Translations under genes and position numbers: made by a program | NCBI GenBank assembly: GCA_013399115.1 | Contig: VXAA01005176.1 | Location: forward strand, 603,489-667,488 | Source: Anseranas semipalmata | Taxonomy: Eukaryota; Chordata; Aves; Anseriformes; Anseranatidae | Direction: 5' to 3' | DNA length: 64,000 nt | The notes under the pieces: model-generated | The model's input: only the letters and a program-made list of their open reading frames with translations | The model's database searches: none | Told to the model about the DNA's origin: nothing | Shown here: one piece after another, positions 61,501 to 64,000 of the stretch | How positions within the stretch are numbered: the stretch's first letter is position 1 | Layout of the letters: every line of letters begins with the position of its first letter

Positions 61501-64000
61501 GTCAACAGAAATCATAGGAAGCATTATGAAAAAGAGGCAATTTTGGTACTTCTCCATAGCTTTGCATTTTATGCATCTTACATTTTACATTGTTTTTTAA
61601 CAAATCTAGAAATCTGGTGATACTGATTTTTTTTTTAGAAGGTGAAAATACATATTCCAAGTAATAAACATACTGGTGTATCAACTTCGCATTCATTCTA
61701 CTGCACATTGTATAGGGCTAATCTTTTTTTTCACTATACTTTTTCTTCTGTAGCATCTGGCTATATTTTGTAGTATTAGAAAATATGAGACCTATTCATC
61801 ATTGCCTTGCACCATCTGTAGTTATTGCATTTGTGCAAAGTGAATGCAAATCACAGATCTTCTATTACAGTGTTAAACATCAAGGCTCATAAATCAGATT
61901 TTGTATAATTGCAGTCATTTCTAAATACTAGACTATTTATATAATTATATAAGGGAGTCACTGTAGGTACAGTAAGTCTTTGCATGTCTGTAAGCACAGA
62001 AACATTTAAAATCAGTAACAGAATTCCTACCTTTCAGGACTTATCACTAGATACAGCATCTATGTGTCTCCTTTCCATAAAAACCACAACGCACAAGTAA
62101 AATCAAACAAACATACACCTTTGAAAAGGATTTTGCAAAAATCCCAAGTCTTAAAAGTGTTTTTCTACAAGCAAAAATGATATGTTCAAATTGAATTAAA
62201 GGCCTTGCCTTGTTCTTGCTTCCTTGGCTTTCAGTATTTTTCTTACCAAAACAAGTGCAAGAGTGCACAAGTGAGGATGCAATCTGAATTATATTCTTTA
62301 TACAGGTTCAGTGGAATCAGCTATATTGGCAGTTCTTCAGATAAACTTCAAAATATTTGGTTTATTGCTGAAGATGCATCTCTTGTGGGAAGAGAGGAGA
62401 GCAAAATAATTTATTTGAGTGATAGGTGAGAGACAGGAACAGTTACCACAATGATTAGTACTCACTTCCTGTCTAGGGCAGAAAAATAATCTGCTGCTAT
62501 GGATTGCCAGCCTCGGGCTATCCATGGTCCACACGGCACCTTCTGACATAAGAAGATTTCTCTAGCATAATGCAACCGCATCATCAAATGCAGGAGAGAT
62601 GACCAGGTTTCCCGTATGCCAGGGTATTGTCTTGATGGGGTGGAATTTTCAAGTCCATCTCCTGAAGACACAAACTTTGTCCCAGGGGACACAGCAAGCA
62701 TGAGGGTGATGAAAGCATTGACCTGGTACTTAATAAACTCATATTATATTTCTCACTCTGCACAGAGACCATGTGCAAGGTTTCCCAGCCTTTAAAATTA
62801 ATATAATAAAACTGCCTCTCTTGGAGATCTGCTCCAAGATCAGTTCCAAAAAAGATCTAGGTAGTATTATAATTACATACAAAGTGGGGATCCTAGCCAC
62901 AGACTCAGTATAAATGACTTTTGCATGTCAGACTGTGAACAGATGCCTAAGTGTAAACACCTATTGTCATTTAAAATGTCCTAGCGTATCCTATATGGTC
63001 TCCAGCTTCAGCTCCAAACACAAAAGGTTCTATGTTGTGTCTACCAGACCATCCAAAAGTCTTATATGCTATGGGGAACCTAAACCGGCACTATGTTTAA
63101 ACCCCTCCTTTGCAGCCAAAATAACACTTCATTCAAGTTCATTTTTACTAGAATTCCCTGATAATACTTTATTTTTTTGAATCAGATCCTTCTTAGTTGG
63201 TGGTATTTCTCCAAATCAAACTGCAATGCATTAAGACATAGAAAAACTACTCACCCTTCTGTTCATGTATGTAACTCTCACTGATGTTTATGGCACCAAA
63301 CTCTCTGCAGATGGCATACACAGAACAGGTCCCCTAAGGAGGAAATGTGTGAAAAGCAGGAATCAGCTAGTGAAGAGACATCAGACTCCCTTTAATACAA
63401 TCACATGGTAAGTTTTACTTATATGCTCTATGGAGGCAGCTTCATAAGGAGTTAACAGCTCGGGAAATGCAATCTGGTTGGAAAGTAACCCTTGAGGGAG
63501 ATGCTACTGTTAGATTAATTGTCATTGCAGATACTGCAATTGACACTTTACTGTCAATTTGAGTTCCTTCAGTGTAGTTTAACACATTTCTAATCTGAGA
63601 AGGCAAAATAGTCTTTATAAAAGAAAAATCTGTGGATGGCTTTGTTCTACCTACTCCAAAACTATAAGTTAAGATATGCCACAAGTGATTATGTTGACTA
63701 AAATTATAAAGTCTGAGCTTGAAAGGAGAAAAAAAAAAAAGAGGAGAGAAAAAGAAGATTGTCTCTACCTCTCTATAGTAAACTACAAGCTAGAGAGGTT
63801 TTTTTTTTGCAGCAAATTAACTTTGTAACATTGGATGCATTACTAAGAACTACTTTACCTTTAAGAGTGACTAAGGCTTGCTCACAAGAAATTGTACACC
63901 TACCTTTTGTTAAAATAAGATTACAGTGATGGCAGAGAAAAGAGTTCGAAAGAGCACTTGAATATTAGTAGGAAAAAAAAAAACACACAGAAATTGTAAA
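58546..64000. other. Unique DNA, no gene recognised
   Basis: No repeat family or gene was identified. A-rich tracts lie at 59780-59803 and 63730-63758. Open frames of up to 96 codons (58844-59134, minus) have no recognisable products. An acceptor-like TTTTTCCTTCCAG ends at about 60724 but is followed by a short, unconvincing frame. Confidence 0.55.

Noticed and set aside
1..64000. CRISPR arrays, operons, prophage or bacterial genes
   Set aside because: The CR1, MIR and LTR content shows vertebrate nuclear DNA; no regularly spaced direct repeats or dense gene packing exist.

Overview
The window reads as avian nuclear DNA that is almost entirely non-coding. It is AT-rich and dominated by short A/T runs and microsatellites. 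Its young interspersed repeats are chicken-repeat-1 (CR1) LINE 3' ends, several carrying the diagnostic ATTCTATG-type octamer tail, plus one avian endogenous-retrovirus solo LTR. No L1 or Alu was seen. Old amniote-wide relics (MIR-type SINEs and heavily decayed CR1/L3-like LINEs) are also present. This mix points to a bird; the species cannot be named from the sequence. A 15-base run of N at 18409-18423 marks an assembly gap.

Layout. 1-6016: unique AT-rich DNA with a (TA)n tract and a 51-base T run. 6017-6484: sense-strand CR1. About 7290-7660: ancient antisense CR1 relic. 11338-11462: antisense CR1 3' end. 16757-17327: solo LTR flanked by a perfect 5-bp target duplication. 19277-19319: two adjacent perfect palindromes. 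23026-23462: the best-preserved CR1, whose ORF2 C-terminal frame is still open. 31592-31690: MIR. 36096-36277: antisense CR1 abutting a microsatellite. 37589-37620: strong hairpin inside a possible conserved non-coding block. 38530-38680: local GC-rich block. 39889-39896: full CRE octamer. 41600-41779: sense CR1. 41930-42003: MIR relic. 47932-47982: cluster of overlapping palindromes. 53680-53845: clear MIR. 53994-54072: the most exon-like short segment. 54436-54466: 31-base A run preceded by AATAAA. 57985-58545: ancient antisense CR1/L3-like LINE. The rest is unique sequence with nothing recognisable.

No complete protein-coding gene, rRNA, tRNA, operon or CRISPR array is present. The open reading frames are all short (138 codons or fewer). 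Apart from the CR1 ORF2 ends, none resembles a family I recognise. The window is best explained as intron or intergenic desert. A few short splice-site-bounded segments (81-215, 35059-35166, 53994-54072) deserve a protein-level search. I found no evidence of a previously undescribed biological system; the notable points are the clean solo LTR, the structured palindromes and the candidate exons.
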